NCBI GenBank assembly: GCA_002378585.1
Contig: DFSJ01000084.1
Location: 4,464 to 17,713, forward strand
Source of the DNA: Flavobacteriaceae bacterium UBA3440
GTDB lineage: Bacteria; Bacteroidota; Bacteroidia; Flavobacteriales; Flavobacteriaceae
Direction: 5' to 3'
DNA length: 13,250 nucleotides
Positions 1 to 6,001 of this stretch are shown here, in pieces. Within the stretch, counting starts at the first letter, position 1, and each line of letters opens with the position of its first letter. The notes below the pieces were generated by a model that worked only from the letters and a program-made list of their open reading frames with translations, was not told the DNA's origin and searched no databases. A program made the translations under genes and the position numbers.

Positions 1-1557
1 TCATTTCGCGGAGCGAACATCAGCAATATTCTAAACTTTCAAAAGGACTATGACGGTGTCGCTATGTATCGTCTGGAACAAAATTATCGATCCACCCAGA
101 CTATTGTCGAAGCGGCTAATACTGTCATTTCACACAACAAAAATCAAATTGACAAAAAAGTTTGGACAGACAATGACCTTGGGCAACCCATTACTGTTCA
201 CAGAAGCCCCACAGATGCTGAAGAGGGTAGATTTGTGGCCGCTTCCATATGGGAAACGCAACATCAGGAACACAAAAAGCCAAGTGATTTTGCCGTGCTC
301 TATCGAACCAATGCTCAATCCAGAGCGATTGAAGACGCATTGCGCAAAAGAGATATACCCTATAAAATCTTTGGAGGTCTTTCGTTTTATCAGCGAAAAG
401 AAATCAAGGATGTATTAGCCTATTTAAGGCTTATAGTTAATCCCCAAGATGAGGAAGCACTTAAGAGGATCATCAATTTTCCCGCCCGTGGAATTGGTGA
501 TGCTACCATAGACAAGTTGACCCTGGCTGCTGACCAACAACAGATCTCTCTGTTTGATGTGTTGATTCGTTTAGATCAAGGATTGCTTTCGGTACATGGT
601 GGTACGCGTAACAAACTGGAAGAATTTGCCCGGATGATTCAGAGTTTTCAAGTGTTAGAAAAACAATTGGATGCATTTGAGCTAGCTGCTCAGGTGGTCA
701 AGAAAACGGGACTTCTACTCGAGTTTAAAAAAGATGGCACACCTGAAGGGGTGGCCAAAATGGAAAACATTGAGGAGTTGCTCAACGGTATTAAAGACTT
801 TGTCGAAGGACAACAAGAGATTGCCGACGCCCGCGGAGCACTATCTGAATTCTTGGAAGATGTAGCGCTTGCTACTGATATGGATCGAGATATGGATGGA
901 GAAGAGCGCGTGGCGCTCATGACGATTCATTTGGCCAAAGGATTAGAGTTTCCTGTGGTTTACATCGTTGGTCTAGAGGAAGACCTATTTCCTTCAGCCA
1001 TGAGCATGAACACGCGATCAGAGCTGGAAGAAGAACGAAGGTTGTTTTATGTAGCACTGACTAGAGCAGAACAAAAGGCCTACCTCACCTATGCGCAAAC
1101 CAGATATCGATGGGGAAAACTAGTCGATGCAGAGCCTAGCAGATTTATTGAGGAAATTGACGAAAAGTATCTAGAACACACGGTTCCATTGACTGGTTAT
1201 CGCTATAAATCGATCATCGATAAAGACATTTTTGGCGAGGTAGACACCAATAAATTAAGAACGCAAAAACCTGTATCTGGGATACCACCCAAACAAAACC
1301 AACCCACTTCAGCACAGTTACAAAAACTCAGGAAGATAAAACCGGATATAGGGATACCCGTAGACAGAGGAAATGCACTATCCTTAGATCTCCAGCAAGG
1401 ACAGTGGGTAGACCATCCTAGATTCGGTAGAGGGGTGGTAAAATCCTTAGAAGGATTGGGTAATGACAAGAAAGCCGATATTGACTTTGAACATGGGGGG
1501 GCAAAAAAGCTTTTACTCCGATTTGCTCAATTGACTAAAATCGACAATCATGGCTGA
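1..1557 (+). CDS. UvrD/PcrA-family ATP-dependent DNA helicase, C-terminal part (5' end outside window)
   Basis: This is a superfamily 1A 3'-5' DNA helicase that unwinds DNA in nucleotide excision and mismatch repair or removes proteins from DNA. The reading frame is open from the first base, so the Walker A and B half lies upstream; about 518 residues are visible. The fragment begins with SFRGA, the end of helicase motif III. Motif IV follows (LEQNYRST, near nt 70-100), then motif V (MTIHLAKGLEFPVVY, near nt 919-963) and motif VI (EEERRLFYVALTRAE, near nt 1030-1074). A basic, proline-containing linker leads to a C-terminal Tudor-like module (VDHPRFGRGVVKSLEG, near nt 1411-1458), which is typical of PcrA/UvrD and binds RNA polymerase or DNA in better-studied members. 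The family is certain. Whether it is the organism's only UvrD or a PcrA-type paralogue cannot be told here. The stop codon overlaps the next gene's start by 8 nt, indicating co-transcription. Confidence 0.95.
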   Translation, partial: SFRGANISNILNFQKDYDGVAMYRLEQNYRSTQTIVEAANTVISHNKNQIDKKVWTDNDLGQPITVHRSPTDAEEGRFVAASIWETQHQEHKKPSDFAVLYRTNAQSRAIEDALRKRDIPYKIFGGLSFYQRKEIKDVLAYLRLIVNPQDEEALKRIINFPARGIGDATIDKLTLAADQQQISLFDVLIRLDQGLLSVHGGTRNKLEEFARMIQSFQVLEKQLDAFELAAQVVKKTGLLLEFKKDGTPEGVAKMENIEELLNGIKDFVEGQQEIADARGALSEFLEDVALATDMDRDMDGEERVALMTIHLAKGLEFPVVYIVGLEEDLFPSAMSMNTRSELEEERRLFYVALTRAEQKAYLTYAQTRYRWGKLVDAEPSRFIEEIDEKYLEHTVPLTGYRYKSIIDKDIFGEVDTNKLRTQKPVSGIPPKQNQPTSAQLQKLRKIKPDIGIPVDRGNALSLDLQQGQWVDHPRFGRGVVKSLEGLGNDKKADIDFEHGGAKKLLLRFAQLTKIDNHG

Positions 1558-2167
1558 ATACCTGAAAATTTATCCGGAAAACCCCCAAGAAAGGTTGATT
1601 GAAAAGGCTGTTCAGCTCATCAAACAAGGGGGTATTGTCATTTTTCCCTCCGATACTGTGTACGCGATAGGCTGTGACCTAACTCAAGTAAAAGCACTAG
1701 AAAAACTGGCCAAAATACAAGGTATTAAACTCAACAAAGCTCAATGGTCATTTGTTTGTGCCGATCTCAGTCATTTGTCTGACTACACCAAACCCATGGA
1801 TACGGCAACATTTAAGCGGTTAAAGAAATACTTACCCGGGCCTTATACATTTGTCCTGGAGGCCAACAATAAGTTGCCCAAATCATTTGATCACAGAAAA
1901 ACAGTAGGAATCAGAGTACCCGATCATTCCATCCCCAGGCTTTTAGTTGAGCGTTTAGGCAATCCTTTAGTATCGACTTCTATCTACGACCCCGATACCA
2001 TTTTGGAGTATACCACGGATCCTGAACTTATTTTTGAACGTTGGTCATCTCGTATTGATGTAATGATCGATAGTGGTTATGGAGATAATCAAGCCTCTAC
2101 GGTTGTCGATTTAACGGGCCATGAACCTGTAATCTTAAGACAAGGCAAGGGAGAATTTATCGAATAA
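1550..2167 (+). CDS. YciO-type protein of the Sua5/YrdC family
   Basis: This 205-residue protein has the YrdC fold. Family members TsaC and Sua5 make threonylcarbamoyl-AMP for the t6A37 tRNA modification. Visible motifs are PSDTVYAIGCD (residues about 33-43), LPGPYTFVLEA (about 94-104), VGIRVPDH (about 118-125) and STVVDL (about 183-188). The N-terminus, YPENPQERLIEKAVQ, closely resembles E. coli YciO as I remember it (HPDNPQQRLINQAV). The spacing of the remaining motifs and the total length also fit YciO, and there is no C-terminal Sua5 domain. Where TsaC and Sua5 carry a conserved S-x-N near the nucleotide site, this protein reads STSIYD, as YciO does. I therefore infer a YciO-like protein whose role in t6A synthesis is unproven, although automated annotation would probably call it L-threonylcarbamoyladenylate synthase. 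Its ATG sits inside the end of the helicase gene, suggesting translational coupling. A hairpin terminator follows at once. Confidence 0.88.
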   Translation: MAEYLKIYPENPQERLIEKAVQLIKQGGIVIFPSDTVYAIGCDLTQVKALEKLAKIQGIKLNKAQWSFVCADLSHLSDYTKPMDTATFKRLKKYLPGPYTFVLEANNKLPKSFDHRKTVGIRVPDHSIPRLLVERLGNPLVSTSIYDPDTILEYTTDPELIFERWSSRIDVMIDSGYGDNQASTVVDLTGHEPVILRQGKGEFIE

Positions 2168-2168
2168 A

Positions 2169-2192
2169 AAAGGCGTCCATTTGGACGCCTTT
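2169..2192. terminator. Bidirectional rho-independent terminator between convergent genes
   Basis: A perfect 10-bp inverted repeat, AAAGGCGTCC / GGACGCCTTT, encloses a 4-nt loop (ATTT). It lies between the stop of the YciO-type gene (2167) and the stop of the oppositely oriented OmpA-family gene (2213). On the minus strand the hairpin is followed by six T residues (complement of the A run at 2166-2171), a classic intrinsic terminator for the lipoprotein gene. On the plus strand the U tract is only three bases, so termination there should be weaker but still plausible. Confidence 0.88.
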
Positions 2193-2212
2193 AGTTATGA
2201 TGAACAGATTGA

Positions 2213-3046
2213 TTACTTGATCGCTGGATCTTTCATTCCTTCTTCAATCATGCTGTAGAATTGGTCAATTTTAGGAAGCACCACGATACGGGTTCTTCTG
2301 TTTTTTGCCAAATCAGTGCTCGATACAGGAACATACTGTGAGCGTCCAGCAGCAGTCATACGCTTAGGATCAACATTGAACTCTTTTTGTAAAATTCGAA
2401 CCACTGAAGTAGCGCGTTTTACACTAAGATCCCAGTTGTCCAACAAATCGCCTCTGGAGAATGCGCGATCATCGGTATGGCCTTCTACCATAAATTCAAA
2501 GTCTGGTTTGTTGTTAACTACCTTGGCAACCTTACCTAAAACTTCTTTCGCTTTAGGAGTTACTGTGTAGCTTCCAGTGTTGAACAACAATTTGTCAGAA
2601 ATAGAAACAAAAACCACCCCTTTTTCAACGTCGATTTGGATATCCTCATCATCTAAGTTACCCAAAACACCTTTAAGGCTTTGAACCAACGCAAGATTGA
2701 CAGAATCTCTTCGGGTAATAGCTTGATTTAACCTTTTGATGGTTAAATCTTTTTCTTTTAGACTTTCCAAAGAGCGCTCCAGGTTTTCAGCACCCTTAGT
2801 AGTCAACGTAGTTAAGTTACCCATGTTGTTGATCAAATCTGCATTACTTGATTTTAAGTAAGCATTTTGCTCTTCCAGCAATTTTAAACGGGCTGTATCT
2901 TCTAAACAGCTGTTTAATTTTACTGTGGCATTGTCAAGTAAACTTTGAGTTTCTTTCTGTTTAGATTCTAGTTCTGCGTATTTTTTTTGAGGGACGCAGG
3001 AGAAGAGCAATGAAGCTCCCATTAACCCTACAAGCATTTTTTTCAT
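2213..3046 (-). CDS. OmpA/Pal-like peptidoglycan-binding outer-membrane lipoprotein
   Basis: This 277-residue protein should link the outer membrane to the cell wall. It starts with a short basic and hydrophobic signal ending in the lipobox LFSC, with Cys17 as the predicted lipidation site after signal peptidase II cleavage. Residues about 20-115 are rich in Lys, Glu, Leu and Gln and are predicted coiled coil. Residues about 140-258 form the OmpA C-terminal domain. It contains LLFNTGSYTVTPKAKEVL (154-171), EGHTDD (188-193), NWDLSVKRA (204-212), AAGRSQYVPV (232-241) and NRRTRI (249-254). The NWDLSVKRA segment with Arg211 corresponds to the diaminopimelate-binding region of OmpA. A short tail follows the domain. 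There is no N-terminal beta barrel, so this is a Pal/MotB-C-like anchor rather than a porin. A candidate promoter element lies just upstream at 3065-3072 and a strong terminator downstream. The cellular process it supports is not shown by the sequence. Confidence 0.92.
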   Translation of the reverse strand: MKKMLVGLMGASLLFSCVPQKKYAELESKQKETQSLLDNATVKLNSCLEDTARLKLLEEQNAYLKSSNADLINNMGNLTTLTTKGAENLERSLESLKEKDLTIKRLNQAITRRDSVNLALVQSLKGVLGNLDDEDIQIDVEKGVVFVSISDKLLFNTGSYTVTPKAKEVLGKVAKVVNNKPDFEFMVEGHTDDRAFSRGDLLDNWDLSVKRATSVVRILQKEFNVDPKRMTAAGRSQYVPVSSTDLAKNRRTRIVVLPKIDQFYSMIEEGMKDPAIK

Positions 3047-3064
3047 AGCTGTTTAAATTTGATT

Positions 3065-3072
3065 CAAAAATA
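3065..3072 (-). promoter_or_regulatory. Candidate Bacteroidota -7 promoter element of the OmpA-family gene
   Basis: On the minus strand the sequence reads TATTTTTG, an exact match to the TAnnTTTG -7 element of Bacteroidota. It lies 18 nt before the ATG in the 58-bp gap behind the glycosyltransferase gene. I do not see a TTG at the usual -33 distance, so this may be a weak or one-element promoter. If it is real, the lipoprotein gene can be expressed separately from the upstream pair. Confidence 0.4.
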
Positions 3073-3104
3073 CAATTTTAGCAATCACTTAGTTAGGGGA
3101 TTCG

Positions 3105-4112
3105 TTAATCTTTTCTTAATTCAGAAAAGATTTTTTTACCGCGAATAAAGTAGGAAAAAACAATAGATAACTGACTGAAATTCAGCACATAACTCCCTGA
3201 GAATTTTCTTTTTGCACAGATACTTGGCAGGTGTCTATAAAAACTCATGTGCGCCCAAAAAACAGCTTGCGTATGCGCAGGCTTGCCCTGAAACAAGAAA
3301 AGAAGTCCAGCAATCCCATCTAAAGGCAATCGAATTAACACACTGAGCAGCGCCCTAGCTGGTTTGTGGTTCTTAACAAGTGAGTACAGTGAATTTCTAA
3401 AATTCAAAAAAGTTTTTTTGGGATTCATGTTGCTCAATGTCGAGCCTCCCAAGTGGTATACTTGAGTGCCTCCTAGGGCCATGACTCGGTAGCCGTGTTT
3501 TTGTGCCCGCCAACACAAATCAACCTCCTCTTGGTGGGCAAAATAGAATTCATCAAATCCACCGAGTTGATGGTAGACAGAACTTCTGATAAAAAAACAA
3601 GCACCTGTTGCCCAGAATACGTGGCAGTCATCATTATATTGTCCTCGATCTTGTTCGATTGTCTGAAATATTCGCCCGCGGCAATATGGAAATCCTAGCG
3701 CATCGATAAATCCACCCGCGCCTCCGGCATATTCAAATAAATGAGGATTTAGGTAATCCAATATTTTAGGTTGTGCAATGGCCGTTTCTGGATGATTCTT
3801 GAAATGGGTTAAAACAGGAACTAACCAATCTGAAGACACGGCGACGTCAGAATTGAGCAAACAGTACAAATCTGCTTCCACTTGCTTTAATCCTTGGTTA
3901 TAGCCGCCCGCAAATCCATTGTTTTCTGTCAGGCAAATCAATTTAACTTCCGGATAGTTGGCCTGCATCCAATCAATAGACTGGTCAGTTGAGCCATTAT
4001 CCACCACATGGATCTCCGCCAAATCTTTTGGCGTACAAGCTACTAGTGTCGGCAAAAACTGAGCAAGTAATGCCTGTCCGTTCCAATTTAATACAACAAT
4101 GGCTGTCTTCAC
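3105..4112 (-). CDS. Family 2 glycosyltransferase (rhamnosyltransferase-like)
   Basis: This is a GT-A-fold, inverting glycosyltransferase that moves a sugar from a nucleotide donor onto a cell-envelope glycan or lipid; donor and acceptor cannot be read from the sequence. With the GTG start chosen here the protein has 335 residues. It opens with the canonical first strand AIVVLNWNG (4-12), then VVDNGSTDQS (36-45), ENNGFAGGYNQGL (63-75) and the LLNSDV metal-site equivalent of DxD (85-90). Further on are GGFDEFYFAHQEEVDLCWRA (acceptor side, with the catalytic acidic cluster) and HLGGST. The C-terminal third holds a hydrophobic stretch, probably a membrane-associated helix, and ends in a basic tail. 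The GTG lies 11 nt after the stop of the upstream nuclease-fold gene. A longer reading from a TTG at 4190 would add 26 atypical residues and overlap that gene by 67 nt. No other glycan genes are nearby, so it is not part of a visible polysaccharide cluster. Confidence 0.9.
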   Translation of the reverse strand: MKTAIVVLNWNGQALLAQFLPTLVACTPKDLAEIHVVDNGSTDQSIDWMQANYPEVKLICLTENNGFAGGYNQGLKQVEADLYCLLNSDVAVSSDWLVPVLTHFKNHPETAIAQPKILDYLNPHLFEYAGGAGGFIDALGFPYCRGRIFQTIEQDRGQYNDDCHVFWATGACFFIRSSVYHQLGGFDEFYFAHQEEVDLCWRAQKHGYRVMALGGTQVYHLGGSTLSNMNPKKTFLNFRNSLYSLVKNHKPARALLSVLIRLPLDGIAGLLFLFQGKPAHTQAVFWAHMSFYRHLPSICAKRKFSGSYVLNFSQLSIVFSYFIRGKKIFSELRKD

Positions 4113-4123
4113 TATCTGCGTGG

Positions 4124-4570
4124 TTAAAGGGCGTAAACAGGTAGTTCTGGCAAAAACTGATAACCGCCGTCTACCTGGTTTAGGACACAAAAGTAATGAT
4201 TCAAACCATTGGTAACCATCAAAAAAGAGGATTGTAACGCCAACTGATAACGCGCTATTTGATCAAAGGTATCCTGATTAATAGGGACACTAGGCGCCTT
4301 GCATTCAACCAAAATTTTTATGGTTCCATCTAGTCCATATACCGCCACATCAAACCTTTTGGAAGTGCCGAAAAGCTGAAATGATCGCTCAACTTGGATG
4401 TGACGCATAGGGTAGTTCAGTGCTTGAGTTAGGTAGTGCAAAACATGCTGTCTGACCCATTCCTCAGGGGTTAACACCACATATTTTTTGCGGATAAGAT
4501 CCCAAATCAAGGGCTTATTTTCGCTATTTTTGAGGCGTATAGGGTAGGGTGGAAAGTTTAGCTCCTGCAT
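4124..4570 (-). CDS. Stand-alone HsdR-N-like PD-(D/E)xK nuclease-fold protein
   Basis: This 148-residue protein resembles only the N-terminal domain of type I restriction HsdR subunits. The helicase part is absent and no HsdM or HsdS gene is nearby. Visible nuclease-fold signatures are an acidic helix residue in PEEWVRQ (Glu36/37), RFDVAVY (Asp74), VECKAP (Glu89 and Lys91, the ExK part) and QIARY (Gln104 to Tyr108), which matches the HsdR QxxxY motif. All catalytic positions look intact, so it could be an active DNA nuclease, but I know of no demonstrated function for such single-domain proteins. The ATG at 4570 is preferred to an in-frame TTG at 4576. It begins 20 bp from the oppositely oriented holA start and is followed after 11 nt by the glycosyltransferase, so it probably heads that operon. 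A housekeeping role in DNA metabolism is as likely as defence. Confidence 0.8.
   Translation of the reverse strand: MQELNFPPYPIRLKNSENKPLIWDLIRKKYVVLTPEEWVRQHVLHYLTQALNYPMRHIQVERSFQLFGTSKRFDVAVYGLDGTIKILVECKAPSVPINQDTFDQIARYQLALQSSFLMVTNGLNHYFCVLNQVDGGYQFLPELPVYAL
4525..4532 (+). promoter_or_regulatory. Candidate -7 promoter element for holA
   Basis: The sequence TATTTTTG exactly matches TAnnTTTG and lies 58 nt before the holA ATG, inside the 5' coding part of the divergent gene. No TTG is present at the expected -33 distance, so support is limited to this one element and its position. With only 20 bp between the divergent start codons, a holA promoter must lie at least partly in this coding region. 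Confidence 0.3.
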
Positions 4571-4590
4571 ACACAAATTTGAACATTTTC

Positions 4591-5592
4591 ATGGAGGAAC
4601 TCAAAAAAATACGCGAAGATCTCAACATAAATGGGCCTAAACCCGTATATTTTTTGATGGGAACTGAAGCCTACTTAATTGACCAGGCGGTAGCGTACAT
4701 CGAAAAGAATGCCATGGATGAAGCGCAGAGCGCATTCAACACACATATACTTTACGGAAAAGAGGTGTCCATAGATCAAATTATTGGTTTAGCGAAACAA
4801 TATCCTTTTGGCAGTGATCGCCAGTTAGTCATTGTCCGAGAGGCCCAGCATTTGTCGAGAACTATCGACCAGTTGATTTCCTATGTTCAAAACCCTCAAC
4901 CCAGTACTGTACTGATTATTGCCTACAAGTATCAGTTATTGGACAAGCGTAAAGCCATTTATAAAGCTTTGTCAAAAAATGATGCCGTAGTGACCTTCAA
5001 TCCCTTGTACGACAATCAAATACCAGGGTTTATTGAGCAGTTTGTCAAAAACTTAGGATGGCATATCAACCCGCAAACCACACATCTGTTGCATAGTTAT
5101 CTGGGAACAGATTTAGGGAAAATACATAAAGAGCTAGAAAAACTTAAACTTGTTCTACCCGCTGGAGGTACATTAACCCCACAATTAATTGAGGAATATA
5201 TTGGTATCAGCAAAGAGTTTAACAATTTTGAATTAAAAAAAGCACTGGCTGAGCGCAATACACAACAAGTAATGCGAATCATCCAATACTTTTATCAAAA
5301 TCCCAAAGAAAACCCGTTTGTTGTTACTCTATCGATTGTTCATCAATTTTTTACCCAAGTCATGCAATACCATTGCTTGAATGATCACCAGCCCAAAACA
5401 GTGGCTGCTCAATTGGGGATTAATCCATTTTTTGTTGGAGAAATAGCCTTGGGCGCACGTAATTATCCCATGAAAAAAGTCAGTTTAGTGCTCCACTCAT
5501 TGCGGTTATTAGATCTCAAAGGAAAAGGGGTAGGGACTCAGGGTTTTGACCAAGAGCAATTGCTGAAGGAATTGGTGTATCAGGTGATGTAA
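4591..5592 (+). CDS. holA: DNA polymerase III subunit delta
   Basis: This 333-residue protein is the delta subunit of the clamp-loader complex, which opens the beta sliding clamp and loads it onto primed DNA. The N-terminal AAA+-like domain begins with PVYFLMGTEAYLIDQAV (about residues 17-33), matching the family pattern of a Y-F-L-x-G-x-E segment followed by a helix. As expected for delta, a functional Walker A motif is absent. The clamp-opening helix region, GLAKQYPFGSDRQLVIVREA (about 66-85), is followed by a Lys/Tyr-rich middle. The helical collar domain contains LGTDLGKIHKELEKL (about 172-186) and a C-terminal alpha-helical bundle. Length is normal for the family. I chose the ATG at 4591; an in-frame GTG at 4549 would add 14 residues that do not look conserved and would run into the divergent gene. 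The stop codon directly abuts the stop of the convergent DoxX-family gene. Confidence 0.93.
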   Translation: MEELKKIREDLNINGPKPVYFLMGTEAYLIDQAVAYIEKNAMDEAQSAFNTHILYGKEVSIDQIIGLAKQYPFGSDRQLVIVREAQHLSRTIDQLISYVQNPQPSTVLIIAYKYQLLDKRKAIYKALSKNDAVVTFNPLYDNQIPGFIEQFVKNLGWHINPQTTHLLHSYLGTDLGKIHKELEKLKLVLPAGGTLTPQLIEEYIGISKEFNNFELKKALAERNTQQVMRIIQYFYQNPKENPFVVTLSIVHQFFTQVMQYHCLNDHQPKTVAAQLGINPFFVGEIALGARNYPMKKVSLVLHSLRLLDLKGKGVGTQGFDQEQLLKELVYQVM

Positions 5593-5970
5593 TTATTTTT
5601 TGTCCAAAGAGTACTTACCCGGTCCTACGAATACCACCATTAGAAAGGCAAGTAAATAGAGTAGGGCCAATTCTTTTTGGGCAAATGGATCAGCTGCGTG
5701 TACCATAAACGCCGCCACAGACATAACACCTACCACAGGTATGGCGGCATATCTAGTTTTCCAACCTAAAATAATCAACATGGGAGCAATAAACTCCGCC
5801 AATATAGCCAGTAAAAGAGTAGCTGTTTGGCCGAAACCTAATGGATCTGCAAACGAAACCTGGCCTTCCAACAAACGTGTTAGTTTCGAAAATCCATGAG
5901 TCATCATCATCAACGAAATCCCAGACCTATAGATCAATAGAGTAACGTTTAAGGCAACATGCTTATTCAT
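5593..5970 (-). CDS. DoxX-family integral membrane protein
   Basis: This 125-residue protein has about four predicted transmembrane helices: residues 8-27, 48-70, 75-93 and 101-118. The first helix carries the family-like RSGISLMMMTHGFSKL segment. The second, LLAILAEFIAPMLIILG, has a buried acidic residue typical of the DoxX/DoxD superfamily. The protein ends with VGPGKYSLDKK, a common ending in this group. Members are linked to thiosulfate:quinone oxidoreduction, redox stress or envelope functions, but most bacterial copies are uncharacterised. No sulfur or redox partner gene is next to this one, so no specific activity is claimed. The ATG at 5970 is preferred over a TTG at 5979. The gene follows the E1 gene by 31 nt on the same strand and has its own candidate promoter element at 5987-5994. 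Confidence 0.85.
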   Translation of the reverse strand: MNKHVALNVTLLIYRSGISLMMMTHGFSKLTRLLEGQVSFADPLGFGQTATLLLAILAEFIAPMLIILGWKTRYAAIPVVGVMSVAAFMVHAADPFAQKELALLYLLAFLMVVFVGPGKYSLDKK

Positions 5971-5986
5971 CTTTGACAATTTTCGT

Positions 5987-5994
5987 CAAATGTA
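5987..5994 (-). promoter_or_regulatory. Candidate -7 promoter element for the DoxX-family gene
   Basis: The minus strand reads TACATTTG, an exact TAnnTTTG match, 16 nt before the ATG at 5970 and just after the stop of the E1 gene. No good -33 TTG is visible upstream, where the sequence is the end of the E1 coding region. It would allow separate expression of the small membrane protein. It partly overlaps a short inverted repeat (TTTGAC / GTCAAA, 5972-5990). Confidence 0.35.
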
Positions 5995-6001
5995 TCAGAA
6001 A

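Noticed and set aside
4113..4190. Longer glycosyltransferase start at a TTG (4190).
   Set aside because: It adds 26 basic, low-similarity residues before the canonical first beta strand and overlaps the upstream gene by 67 nt; the GTG at 4112 gives a normal family N-terminus.
4124..4570. Remnant of a type I restriction-modification system.
   Set aside because: There are no HsdM, HsdS or HsdR motor sequences on either side and no degraded remnants; neighbours are housekeeping genes and the small gene is intact.
4549..4590. Longer holA start at a GTG (4549).
   Set aside because: The extra 14 residues overlap the divergent gene, and the ATG at 4591 gives the usual N-terminus for delta subunits.
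5972..5990. Inverted repeat TTTGAC / GTCAAA between the E1 and DoxX-family genes as a terminator.
   Set aside because: The stem is only 6 AT-rich base pairs with a 7-nt loop and no T run follows on the minus strand; it may be chance or a weak regulatory site.
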